DNA of 64,000 nt from Hirudinaria manillensis (taxonomy: Eukaryota; Annelida; Clitellata; Hirudinida; Hirudinidae): NCBI GenBank assembly GCA_034509925.1, contig CM067529.1, forward strand, positions 7,789,501 through 7,853,500. The letters are read 5' to 3'. The position numbers and the translations under genes were made by a program. Below, in pieces: positions 9,270 to 21,300 of the stretch (position 1 is the first letter of the stretch; the number at the start of each line of letters is the position of its first letter). Under the pieces are notes generated by a model that ran no database searches, was not told where the DNA came from, and was given only the letters and a program-made list of their open reading frames with translations.

Positions 9270-9824
9270 TCATAGAGCACGGGAAAGCATTATTGTACGA
9301 CTAAAAACAAACTCGGACAGAAGCTTGCATACGAGAGCTACAGTAATACCCAAAACCACTCCCACGCTGAAGCTGCTTAAAAATGTTTGTTTATTGAGTG
9401 AATGAACTCTCAGCCCGTTCACGAAGCGTTTGCCCCGTGGATGCAAGAAAACAAACTTGCGGATGTCTGCGTCGGTAACAACAGAAGTTGAAGATTCGCT
9501 TCGATCTGCGGCAGACCGAGCGCTGAAAGCCCCTGGTCTTTTGCCGGATGTGGTAATAAGACCAGATTTGCCGAAACGAGATAAAGCTGGTGAAGCCATG
9601 AGTTTTAGGTTGTCACTGTCGAAAATTAAATTTTGGTCCGATTCGTCTGAGAGAGGCTTATTTTTCTCCATGAGCATATCCGTAATTAGTGCGAGTCTGG
9701 GACCGGTCGCTTTATTGGATGAAGGCATTTCGCTCCTGTCATTTTGGTTGTCCAAATTCGGGTCGTTGTTTTTGCATTCAGTGGTAAGATAGTCTTCCGA
9801 AGCTGCGACGCTCTCACCTTCCAT
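9270..9824 (-). CDS. Unrecognised tail-anchored protein, 184 aa
   Basis: This is a single open exon on the minus strand. I do not recognise the family. Residues 1-115 are hydrophilic, Ser/Asp/Asn-rich and probably disordered. Residues about 122-140 are basic (RKFVFLHPRGKRF). Residues about 149-169 form one hydrophobic helix containing a GVVLG (GxxxG) motif, followed by a 15-residue tail with two arginines. No signal peptide is seen, so a C-terminal tail anchor with a cytosolic N-terminus is the simplest reading. The FVFLHPR stretch just before a GxxxG membrane helix loosely recalls BNIP3-type proteins, but the WxxL LC3-interacting motif is missing, so I do not assign it. A GTAAGT donor on the minus strand near 9958 suggests a 5'-UTR intron. 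The 555-nt open frame in 33% GC DNA supports a real gene. Confidence 0.65.
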   Translation of the reverse strand: MEGESVAASEDYLTTECKNNDPNLDNQNDRSEMPSSNKATGPRLALITDMLMEKNKPLSDESDQNLIFDSDNLKLMASPALSRFGKSGLITTSGKRPGAFSARSAADRSESSTSVVTDADIRKFVFLHPRGKRFVNGLRVHSLNKQTFLSSFSVGVVLGITVALVCKLLSEFVFSRTIMLSRAL

Positions 9825-10679
9825 AGCTATTTTATGGAAACTTGTAGCCGAACTATCTAAAATGTCTGGTTCTCACCTACTCAGAATTTCTGGTGGCTAA
9901 TGTTAATGACACCTTAAATCGCTATAAACATTTACATAAGCATTTCAAGAAAACTTACACCATTCAAGACTCGCCCAATCCACAATTCAGCAACAAGGAC
10001 AGCTATCGTTGAGCCTGTCTATTTGTTTTTATCGCGGCTTTGATGAATTCGAGCTCAGATGGTTCAGCACTGGGCTCGAGTTATGTTTAACATAATTTAT
10101 GTGTCTCTGTGCATCAAACTCACACTTGGAGGTGGAAATCTTATTTGCTTATCTTGTTCTGGCGGTCCCAGTTTTTGTTTTCACATTAGCGGGTAATTAT
10201 TATAATAATCATGTCGCAATACTATTTTATTAGTATTTGTTTATTACTTATGCTCGACATCTCTTCAATTGCCATTAAAGATAAGAAATGTGATCTCACC
10301 ACCTGCGTGGGAGTTCCTTTGGCTTCCCGATGCATAAATGCAAACTGAATTTGGAGAGCATCGCAGAAGCATTGAATCGCTAGAGCCGTCAGCACATCGC
10401 GATTTAAATGATTGAAGTCATTTGGATGGGTTAACAGACTTTTAACCCTTAGATGCCCACGGTACATTTAACTAATTTGATATTTGTAACTAAAAATGAT
10501 TTAATTTGATATTTGTAACTAAAAAGGATCTAAACCGATATTTTCCAATAAATGATCAATAATTAACTCACGATAACATCTGTCACTCTGTAATTTCACT
10601 CCAGACTTTTTCGAGATTGAAATGCAATCACCCGTATTCGTGCCTCCGACTACAGAAGTGGTAATCCTATGTTATGCAG
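9825..10679. other. Intergenic stretch with short open frames of unclear status
   Basis: A minus-strand frame at 10222-10467 (81 codons, in-frame stop just before its ATG) and an open stretch on the same strand at about 10532-10680 (containing SKKSGVKLQSD and ELIIDHLLENIGLDPF) look partly protein-like but cannot be joined with consistent phases. I recognise neither. A 28-bp sequence is directly duplicated at 10473-10500 and 10502-10529 with one mismatch. Upstream exons of the plus-strand Tudor gene should also begin in or before this region but were not resolved. Confidence 0.35.
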
Positions 10680-11333
10680 TACTCTAAAAGTTTGTGGAGC
10701 GAGGAAGACCCAAGAAGCACCAAATTGGCGCCGGTAGGTTTGTCCAACTAACTTAAATAAACTAATAGTTACCACTTACCAATAAAGTCTTTGTTACATT
10801 GTCATCGACTAAGGTTTTATCAAAGTTTACAAATGTTCTTAAAAGTGAAGGTAATTGTGAAGTTGAAGTACTGCTAGTTGACCATGGAAGAACACAAGTG
10901 ATCAACATCAGTAAAAAGGCAATTCTAATCAATTTATTCCATCCAGGTGTATTTTATTCTTAAAAATAAAATGGCAATGGTAACAGGTAAACTTCATCTA
11001 AGAAATCAAATAACTCACTCCAAGAGCAACAACATAGAGGTGATGAGGTTGATTCTGCAGTTTTGCAGTATCTAAAATGTTAAAACATGAGCAAAACAAT
11101 ATTCCTTGCTCTCTGATTTTGAGATATTTTTCTGTAGTACAGACCACAGCTATGCTTTGGAATGATTGAACTACCAACCAAATCTCACCCCTTCAAGTAA
11201 TCTAATATTCAGGTGCAAGAAATAGCCCTTCCTAATTTGCTAGAAACTGAATTTTGCACCAAAAATACATTTTTTTAGGAGCGATCTGGGCAAATGGAAA
11301 CCTCCAAACAAAATCTTTCTACAGGTAACATAG
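10680..11333 (+). CDS. Probable C-terminal exons of a Tudor-domain protein (partial)
   Basis: Three exons fit well: 10769-10948, 11138-11196 and 11279-11333 (stop TAG), with matching phases 0 and 2. Translation gives CEVEVLLVDHGRTQVINISK, which resembles the Tudor core VxVxFVDYGNTExV. It is followed by YRPQLCFGMIELP, like the flanking LPxxAxxCxLxGIxP of extended Tudor domains, and by SDLGKWKPPNKIFLQ. The aromatic-cage tyrosine of VDYG is replaced by histidine. An upstream segment 10680-10733 (SKSLWSEEDPRSTKLAP) is in phase, but the intervening intron would be only 35 nt, so its inclusion is doubtful. Tudor proteins of this type bind methylarginine, often in piRNA or germ-granule complexes (family knowledge). 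AATAAA follows at 11404. The gene converges on the hnRNP U gene, with 79 bp between the two stop codons. The 5' part is not identified. Confidence 0.45.
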
Positions 11334-11403
11334 AAGGCAGAAGATGACATGAACAACCAAACATGAAAGTATAAAACCAATCAACCATTGAGTGCATGCA
11401 ACA

Positions 11404-11409
11404 AATAAA
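11404..11409 (+). promoter_or_regulatory. Polyadenylation signal after the Tudor exons
   Basis: Plus-strand AATAAA 70 nt after the TAG at 11331-11333 and a few bases short of the hnRNP U stop codon on the other strand. Confidence 0.45.
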
Positions 11410-11412
11410 GTG

Positions 11413-14400
11413 TCAATACCATGAATTGTCTCTGCCATATCTTTCCTTTGGAAATCTCATCCTAGAATTTATCATGTGTGGGAATCTCTCAGTGACTGGT
11501 CTGTAGGTATGTCTTTGGGACCTATTGAGAGGCTGCCTAGGATAACAATTATACCTTGGTTGGGGATAAGTTTGGCCTTCCTGGTATGCTTGATTGTTTG
11601 TGCTCTGCTGATTAAAGTGATCATTTGTGTAATTTTTCTGATAAGAGGTTTGGAATCTTGGGGAATTGTGTGGTCTGGGACAATTCTGAAATCTAAACTC
11701 TCGGTTGCTCTGTTTAAAATCTTGAGAATTGGTGAACCTTTGGTCTCCTGGGAATCGAACATCTCTTGGGTATCTCTTATGTTCTTGGAATCCTCCATTG
11801 GATTTGTGCTGAGGTGTATTCTTTATAGGAAACCTATTGCTGCCAACAGCTGCATTTGGAAACATATTGAAGTCATCTTCATTGTTAAAAGACAACTCAT
11901 AATTGTCTTCGGGTTCCATACCAGTGAATCTCGCGTATTTGTCTGTTTCTGTGGTCAGATGAGGACGTATACCTCTATTGCTATTGTAATTACCAACGTT
12001 GTTTTTATTGTTATTGTTGTTTTCATAGGTATTGTGAAGCCTTGAATGAAATAATTGAGTTGAAACAATAGAGGCCTGAGAAACAATGGGTCTATATTTA
12101 GAAGTTGAGGTAGGGATGGCAGATGTTGGAGCAGGATTGAAAGATGATGCAACCATTGATGATGTTTGAGGAATATATTTTGTCCTTTTCGCATCTTCTG
12201 CCATTTCCTGGGCAAAATGAATAAATAAACTCTAAATAAATATTAAGCAACAATTAAAGTCACCAATAGTGCTACTAAGATAATAAAATAATGTAAATAA
12301 ATCCCATTCACATCGCTTAAAATAAAGCAGGATAGTTTATGTAAATCCAATCACAGAAAAGCAATAAATACATTTTGTGCCATTGCATTGCTGCCAGACA
12401 TCAAAGTAAAGAGCATAATAATTTTGGAGCATTTTTATGGCCTTTGAAGACAAGTATATATAAAATGTATATTATAAATAATTATTTGAGCCTCTTAACC
12501 TGTTTTTAGTAAAATCATATTGGAATCATTTCCTCAGTTCAGACTAAATCCAATTTAATCAAAAATTCTGACCTGAAGGTCACTACTCTTTCTTTTCTTG
12601 GGGTCATTCAATAAAGGAGATGACTGGCTGTTGGTGAACTTGCCCGTCTTCACATCTGCTCAAATTTAAAGTAGAATCAGTAGGAATTGTAATAAAAATA
12701 AGAATACATAAACCAGGTTCTTCTCCAAAGTGTTTATTTATAAATATATATATTATATAATCATAATAACAACAATATTTTTAAAGAATGTTTTCTAAGT
12801 GCCGAAAAGGTCAAATTTATTTGCTAAATTATATTCTCGTCCATTCATATTATCATTAGAGCAAATGAAGTTCACTTTGTTATTGCCTTTACTATTTATG
12901 TAAGTATAAATTCAATATCTACGTAAATATTTTATAATTATTTGTTATTATAAATATATTTTATTTTTTATATGTAATATAAAATACTTACATGCATTGT
13001 AAAAAATAATTAGTAATACTCAATTATCACATTCCTTGTGAAGTCAAACAACTCAGAAAAAAACTTTAAAAAGTTTTTAAAGCATTGCATAAACACTGAT
13101 CGTATTAATATTCTTAAATGTTATTCAATAAATTGGAAGAGTCAAATAACCTTTTTCATTGGAGAAAATTGGTAGCTGCCAGAAATCATTGGTGGATGAA
13201 ACTTTGCTAGGCATTGACTGATATAAATTTTCAATTGGTTGATGATGTGAATATGCTGATGAAGAAGGTTGCCAAGATGTTTGACACTGCTGAGTATTTG
13301 GTTGAAGTGACTGCCTTGTGAGACATTGCTTCTGATGGTTAGATACAATAGGATGACAAGCATCTTTTGTCTGTTTCAGAGACTGAAGTGAGTTGCTACT
13401 GTTTGTAACTGATTTTATTGATGAAGAGCTTAATTGCTTTGACAACTGTGTGGAATTTGATGATTCGTGAGGTAAAATCTGGCATTGTGTTGTAACAGAA
13501 GCTGATGATAACAAATTTTGTTTCTGAGAGTCGGTTTGATATGAGTATTGCTGAAGCGAACATGGTTTGCTGGTCAGAGAATTCGATTGTTGAGATAAGT
13601 GGTTCGTTGGCTGAGACCAGCAAACCTTGTTTGCCTGCTGTTGCTGATCTTGGTGATCTGGAAGAGGCAGCAGTTGTTGAGCTGGTTTCTGTGAAATAGG
13701 TCCTTGGACTTGCTGTGAAAGATCTTGTTGGGCAGGTTGTTGAATGAATTGTTGATGCTGTAAAGAAGTGGCAGGATACTGACAGCCATAATATTGTTGA
13801 TATTGATAATAGGGATGCTGGTAAGCATAAGACATGTATGGATAGTAGCCCTGTGAAGAATGTGGATAATAAGTTGGTGGGGGGTATTGCATCATTTGTT
13901 GAAAATTCTCAGGAAACAAAATGCTTGCCAAAGCGACCGTGCTGGTTTCAGTAGTGGTTGTTGCAGCATGATTCGAGTTGGAGCAGTTGCTTGATGAGGG
14001 AGTTGTTGAATCTTGACATGTCGATGAAATCAATGGCTTCTCCATTGGAGACTCATTCTGCTTATCTTCAACAGTTACAAAAGAAGTGTGAGCTTGAGTA
14101 CTCTTAAATGAGGCATCACTGCTGGCAATTGGACCAAAGCTAATTGCTTTTTTGCTACTGTGATCAATGCTATTGTTGAGTTGCTGCTTAAATGGAGTGC
14201 TCTTTTGAGCAAATGAAATCATATGAGCTCCTGATTTCAAAGTGGAGTCTTGACCCTTTATGATTTTCCCTTTAGAGCCTTCAAGAGCAATAGAGGAAAT
14301 TGAGGAAGATGAAGCTACAAGAACACTTCCAGGATTATTTCCTTCAGCATGCAAAAGCAATTCATGTGTTATCCGAGGGGCATCTGGAATCGAGCGGATT

Positions 14401-15329
14401 TCTTCACGTCCTTCCGTTGTAGAGGAATGCATTGAAAAAGACGAAGTGTTTAACAGCAACGTGCCTGATGATGTAACCTGGCTTGTCAACGAGGATGATG
14501 ACATTATTAAAGTAAAATCTGATTTAGGAGACTTTGCTAATTCAGAGCATCCTAAACCTTGAGAGCTGGTATCATGTTTAGGTGATATTGTGATATTCAC
14601 AATGGAATGAGATGGTGATTGTGAATCATTCTTTAGTGGACCATTGCAGTTTTTGCCTTGATTCTTCAAATAACCTAAGTAATAGGATTTTCCCTGGCCG
14701 TTGTACAACTGAACGATCTCCCGAGCACGTTGTTCATTTTCCTCCACAAATTCAACCTCCCATTGTGAGGTTTCACTTTTTCTAGGTAGTCTAAAGTTTC
14801 CTGAAATTAGGTAATAGTTTCTACAAGTAATAATAACTAAAGAACAAATAAACAATCGTGTCAAACAATGTAGTGATTAATTAAATAAATATTTAGAAAT
14901 TATGTCATTAATGTCATTTAAGTGACAATCAAGTTCAGAGATTTTGAACCAAAAAAGATCCAAGTTGCCTCTGATGATGAATGTATGGCAACAAACTACT
15001 GCTTATTGTTACTATTAAACATCAACAAACTATTTTATGCTCCCTTAACTTAGTGAAAATATTAGTAATTATTATTAAATTTGAATTTTATTAAATGTTT
15101 GAAGCGATATTGAGCAGATAGTGTGCACACAAGTTACTGGTTTACAATGAATTTAGCAGTTATAGTAAAGTTACAATGACCACTTGCAGTTATTCAATTA
15201 AGTTCCTATTTCAGTTCCAAGGAGATCCATAAATTGTTACTTTTTATATTGTATTGATATACTATATCAGTTGGTTGGTAAAATAAAGTTGCAAATGAGA
15301 ACAATAACAATAATAACAATAATAATAAC

Positions 15330-15360
<31 letters not shown>

Positions 15361-18300
15361 TTAATAATAATAATAATTGGAGTAGGGTTCAAGGACAAAC
15401 TTTTCATCTCAAAGAGTACCACATCTGGCAGCGTTCTACCCTCTCGTCTCCTTTCTTCGCATCTCCGTTGGTACTCGGCATCGTTAGGTACCACGACAAC
15501 GAACTTGCATTTGAAACCGGCAAAGTGCCGCAACTTTTTCTTCCTCGAATTCTTATAAACGTTTGTCTGTTAAAACAAATTTAACCTTCAATGAATAATG
15601 AAAGTAAATGTGTTGAGCACTTCATTAACATGCAGTGTGCATATGGTCAGAAGCAATATTTATGAATCATGTACATAGAATTACAGATTGTGTTTTGAAC
15701 ATGATACATCATAATTTGTGACCATTGGTATGGCTACATCATTTCTTAGATCCCTTTATTCAGAATAATTAGTAAATATGCAAGAACTAAATTAATTAAA
15801 TTGTAATAAACAAAAAATATATATTCTTAATAAATTGAATAAGAAATTACTAAAGAAAAATAATGACTTGGTCAAGGATGTAATTTCTAGGGATTTGAGA
15901 GCATCGTGTCAGGAGTTTCTGCATGCACCTGTTTGCAAGATTCATCCATTTGTCCTCATTTCCATCAACCTATTTTGTTGAGAGTGTAATTTTTGAAGAC
16001 ACTTAATTTCTTAGACATAAAAAAACAATGACTTTAGTTTTTCAAATAACATTTTAGTTGTCTTACTTAAGATGGCAACTTTGAAAAAGAACATTTAAAT
16101 TCACCTCCATCTTTTTGGTGATAAAGTCACTGCCAAGTACAGTGAAACACTCTTGGGCATTACTTTTGAGGAAGTCTTTCACCCAGTGGGTTTTGCCTGA
16201 GCCTGGCAGTCCACACAACACGAGAATCTGCAACAAAGATGCAATAACTGAAATTCAAAAAGTAGTTGGTTAATTTGTTAATACTTAATGACAAAATTGG
16301 TGTCATTTTGAATAGTTTTATAATTTACTCTATTTCTGTGTTTCAATTCAGACATGTTTTGAGTTCTAATTGACTCAAGGTGTTGATATGTTGGACTTGT
16401 ATTTAGGGGAATTGAAGTTTATCATATCACAAGTTATTATATTGTGTTCTCCTGCTTTTGTTTATTTAAATACATTCAAACCCAGAAATACATCACAAAT
16501 ATGTTATTAACCAACAAAACAGAATTTGAAGTAAAGTTCACATTATCCATGAATATTACAGATATCTAGTATTATAGTGTAAGAGCATAGAAATATGGAT
16601 TATCTCTTCTGAATCAATGTTAAAGTATCAGAATGGAATAAAAAGATAATCCAAGAAAGCATTTGAGATTGATGTAGAAACAAGCTCCTACTTTAAAGTC
16701 ATCCTTGCTTGGGCAGAAAGGACGTCTTTTGAGATTTTCAACACATTTCATGTCACCAATTGCAGTAAATCCTGTTTGTGGTTCTATCCACTGATGCTGA
16801 AAGAAAATGGATCAAAAGAACTGAAAGATGAGAAATTATCATTATCAAATAATTGGTGTAAATAAGATAAATATGGAATACTTAACATGCAATAATTATT
16901 TGTTAACTATCAATCTTCATGGAGTTCCCATACTAGATATTAACAATGGAATGCTCTTAATTCTTTGTGCACTCAATGAGAGATTGCAGAATCTTATGGC
17001 AGAACTCAAGTTCATCTCTGTTTTATTTTGTTTAAAAGTTAAAAATCTTGCTAATACTAAAAATTTCTAGAGATCAGCAGTACTATAAAAAATTTATTGC
17101 ATTTCTAGATTAACAAAAGTTAAAGAACATGCCAAATTACAGTGGTCAGCCTTAGATGAAGTAACACATACCTTGAATGCCTTTTTACCACCAAAATTTG
17201 CTTGGAATGAGCAGTTTCTGGTAGCAACATGTGGGAATATAGCTAACCCATTGGTTGAGGATACTGGGATAGAGAAGCAGGAGTCAAAATAAATGCCATT
17301 TTTTGAAAATGACACTAAGAAAGGATCCTTTGTCAAATCCTGGAAATAGATACGAGGCTGACTTTAAAATATTGTGTACCAATGATAAAAATATGTTCAT
17401 GTCACAAATAGATGCCAATTCACAAAGAACAATAAAAAAAAAATAAAGTCTATTAACAGCATAAGCAGTTATGATGTCCCCTGGATGGAATGGCTCTACA
17501 CCAATCCCAAGCGTGCCATTTGACAATGTATTGCCTAGGTCATCGTAGGCATATGTCAATGCTTCTTTCCCTGAATTAGAAAAGACAAAGCTGTATTAAA
17601 TTATATGCAAACTTTAAGATGACATAAAACATTAAAAGAATGTAATTCAACAAATTACACATGAAATGATAAGCATAAAAGAGTCTCTAGTGAAGACGCA
17701 ACAAATGGTCTAACCTAGCTGCAGTGGTTCACATCCAAATGAAAACCCAATTCTTATTCCATGACTTGGAGTGATATCAGAGGGAAGATGGCTGACATTT
17801 AGTTTCTCCAAAATCTATCGTTGGGCATCAATAGTGTATTTCAAATAATTATGCAAATGGGAATTTCATGTATTCCACATATAGTTTTCATAAAATGTTA
17901 ATCAATTATTACCATCACAATCTCATAAATAGTTCACATCAAATATTCATAAAGGTAATCCAAGACTCATTTCAGCACTTTTGACTGGATTTTGCCCATT
18001 CAAGATTGAAAACATTTTATAAAAATCACTTTGTTTGCATAAGTAATTGATTTTAATCTTTTAAAGGAATTGTTGACAAATATTCCAATGTCATTGCCTA
18101 ATATAATCCTTAAAACTGGAGGGTTTTTGAAACTTCTAATGCAAATTTGTGCAAACTGCCCAAAACAACAAAAATGTGATGCCACTTTAAGTGATGTCCG
18201 CTGAATTAATTAAACATAATTAGATCATTAACTATGATCCAGTCTGACTATGAATAGTATTATAGTCTTCTATAGAACAGTACAGGATGGTTACAAGAGT

Positions 18301-21300
18301 TAGTTGACAAGCTCATTTCACAATGCATCCCAAAATCTAACAACGATCCCACTGTAAAAAGTATTTTATAATACCTGTGTGACGAGACTTGAATTTAAGC
18401 TAATTTAAACTCTGAAATAATGTTTCTTTAATTTTATACCCTTTATTCAAGCCTAAGCTGAAAGAAACTTAACTCAAAAGTAAGATCTCTTGCAATCTAA
18501 TAAGGCATTTAACTGAAATATTGCATAATTACTTTATCCATTTGATTTAATTTTCCTAAATAGTTCAGTTATTTTCCCTCACATTATACAGCTTCTTCTC
18601 GATTACATCTATTAAATTCATTTAGATTTCCTCCCACAGCTTATACAGCTTTCTGATTTTCATTTGCTTTCTGTTCTGTTAATTTCCTTTGCCCCTGATA
18701 AAGCTTTGAGCATGCTGAATCAGCATTGTGGAACTTGTGCTTATCAGCCATTTTGTTGAGTTAATGATTTCCACATTTAAATCACTTAAAGGACAAAAAC
18801 ATTATTTATTAATTAGTATCACCAGTTTAATCTCACATATTTAAAGTTTTCATCAGTTCATCCCAGGCAAGTAAATTAAGAACAATCCATTAATAATTCT
18901 CACAAATTTAATAAACAAGTTAATAAAAGATTCAATAAATAAGCAAAAGCCACAACCACTCGATTTAAATATTTTAAATTATAAAACCTCACTCCACAAT
19001 CATCAACTTTTTCTAATTGTTTGCATAGTATATTCAGAGAATATATGTGTCATTTTCACTTCCATTAGAGATTATTTAATCATCCAAAAAGGGTCACAAC
19101 ACACATGTGCATCGAAATATTACTAGTAAACCCTTGACAGTTATTTTTGATTTATGCTTGCCACATGAGGTTTCATAGTAACGACAAATTCGAATATTTA
19201 TGCACAAAATGCAGAACAAAATCTTTAATAAAGGTTTAACTAATAAAATAACAAACACAACCTACCTTGACCTGGAAATATACTTTGCCCTGATTGACCC
19301 CTACATTTGATCTCACATTTCCCCAAAGACAGGCAAGTTCCCCACACGTTAGTGGAGTGCAAACGGATCCATCCCCATCAATTTGTAGATTAAGATCACA
19401 GGTAACTAAATTTTAATTTTAAAAATTAGTTAAGGAAAGAAAAGCCAGTTTAAATGTTAAGAACTGCTTCTCAGACAAAATTTTTGTTTTGAAAATACAT
19501 AAGAGATAAACAACTAATAACGTCAGTAAATAAACATATATAAAAGCAAAATGAGTGGCTGTCAATGAGCAAACTATGTATAGTCCATAATAACAATAAT
19601 AATTTGTAAATGCATGATATTATCCATGATGCATTTGATCACGAGATAGATAAGAAATTTAATGACAAAAACAAAACAACAAACATGCTTCTATGATGCC
19701 TTTCAACAAATCAATAACTCACATTTATTTCATTGAGAATATTGTATTTGCAATCGCTTTATATCTTTATTTTCTCTTAATGTTAATATAACAATTATAA
19801 ACTTTTACTTATTGTGTTACATTGATTGTAAATCTTTATCATAATAAACTTATGAATGGACCATCGTTATTGGATGTAATTAGAATTATCATGAACATTC
19901 AGCTATATTGCGTCTATTGTCTTGAAATACAAACTTAACGCTGAGGTATTGGGTTCAAAATTCTTGCAAATTCAACACAATCAAAAATGTTCTTAATTAA
20001 TATTTAAATTAGAAATAAATTTCATAATAAAGAAATAGAAGTTTTTTCTTAATAAATAGCAGTTGATTTCTTAAAGCAAGCTTTAGGTTTTTCAGTTTAA
20101 AGACATCTTCCAAATGTTGAAAATGTTGCATATGCTAGAAACAAACAAAAAATAATCAGAAACTAATTTAGATGTTCTGGAAAACTCACAAGAATCTAAA
20201 TGAACGTCTTCATTCCTGCTATGGTTCTGCTTGTCCAAGGAAATATTTTTGCTAGAAAATCCCCCAAAAAATATCAAAATTAGTTTTCATTACTTAAAGT
20301 ACAAAATGATTAATCTATTAAGTTAAATACTCCAAACCATGTAGCCTTTAACAGATATTTATTACAGAGACATCAATTGTCAAAGTTAGTTACTCGTTTA
20401 ATAATTCATTTAGTAATCTTATTTAGTGATTTAAGAATCATGCATGGAATAATTTCACCTTAGAAAGTTATAGATTAACAAGGAGAGACTGGTCATAATC
20501 AAATGGGAAATCAATCAAAATTGATCTCAATCAATTGTCGAATAATATGTAACCATTACACAGAACTATAAGTAAAAGTGATATCTCAGAATACCTCATC
20601 TCATCCATTTTCTCTTCTGTTCCATTGGAGAGACTTTCCAAAACTTCATTTTTATCACTACCTTTCTGTATTTCTTTTGTGAACATGTTCTTTTGTTCTT
20701 CCAATTCTGAAGGAGATGCTGATCCAGGTCTTTCTTTATTTCTCAAATTGACTGGTGAATGAAGCCTCCCAGATTTCTGGTGCTCCTTGGACTTTACAAG
20801 TGACACTAACTCACAACCTGATTTGTCCGTCGGATGTCTCTTCAATACTTCTTGAAAAATGTCACCTTTCGAGGATTTGAAATGCTTGCATTTCATCCAT
20901 GACTTTAAAATTGAATTCTGACTGGAACTCTTGAATGTAGACATTTCCAAATGACCTTTGATTTTTCCATCTAATTTGGATTGTGATTCTCTTTCAGACC
21001 TAAATGAACTTTGTTTACTCTGCTTTGACATTGGTTCTGAGCTATTCTCCAAGAAAGATAGTCCTTTTTTGGAATTTTCTGAATCTGAGATCAAAAATTA
21101 ATTTTGGTGAAGATACTAAGTCCCTTTAAGGGATGAATTTGACTCATTAATAAGATGATAGCAATATTTTTATCATTTTTAGATCAAACTTTAGAAACTC
21201 AGGAATCACAAAACTTATATTACTTCTTATTTTGTAAATCTTTTAAAATATAATTGAATATACAGTGAATACTTTTTTAATTACTATAAAATACGAACAC

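Noticed and set aside
10782-10935. Minus-strand open frame ending at a GTAAGT donor
   Set aside because: It is antisense to the Tudor exon, has no recognisable protein similarity and an in-frame stop at its upstream end.
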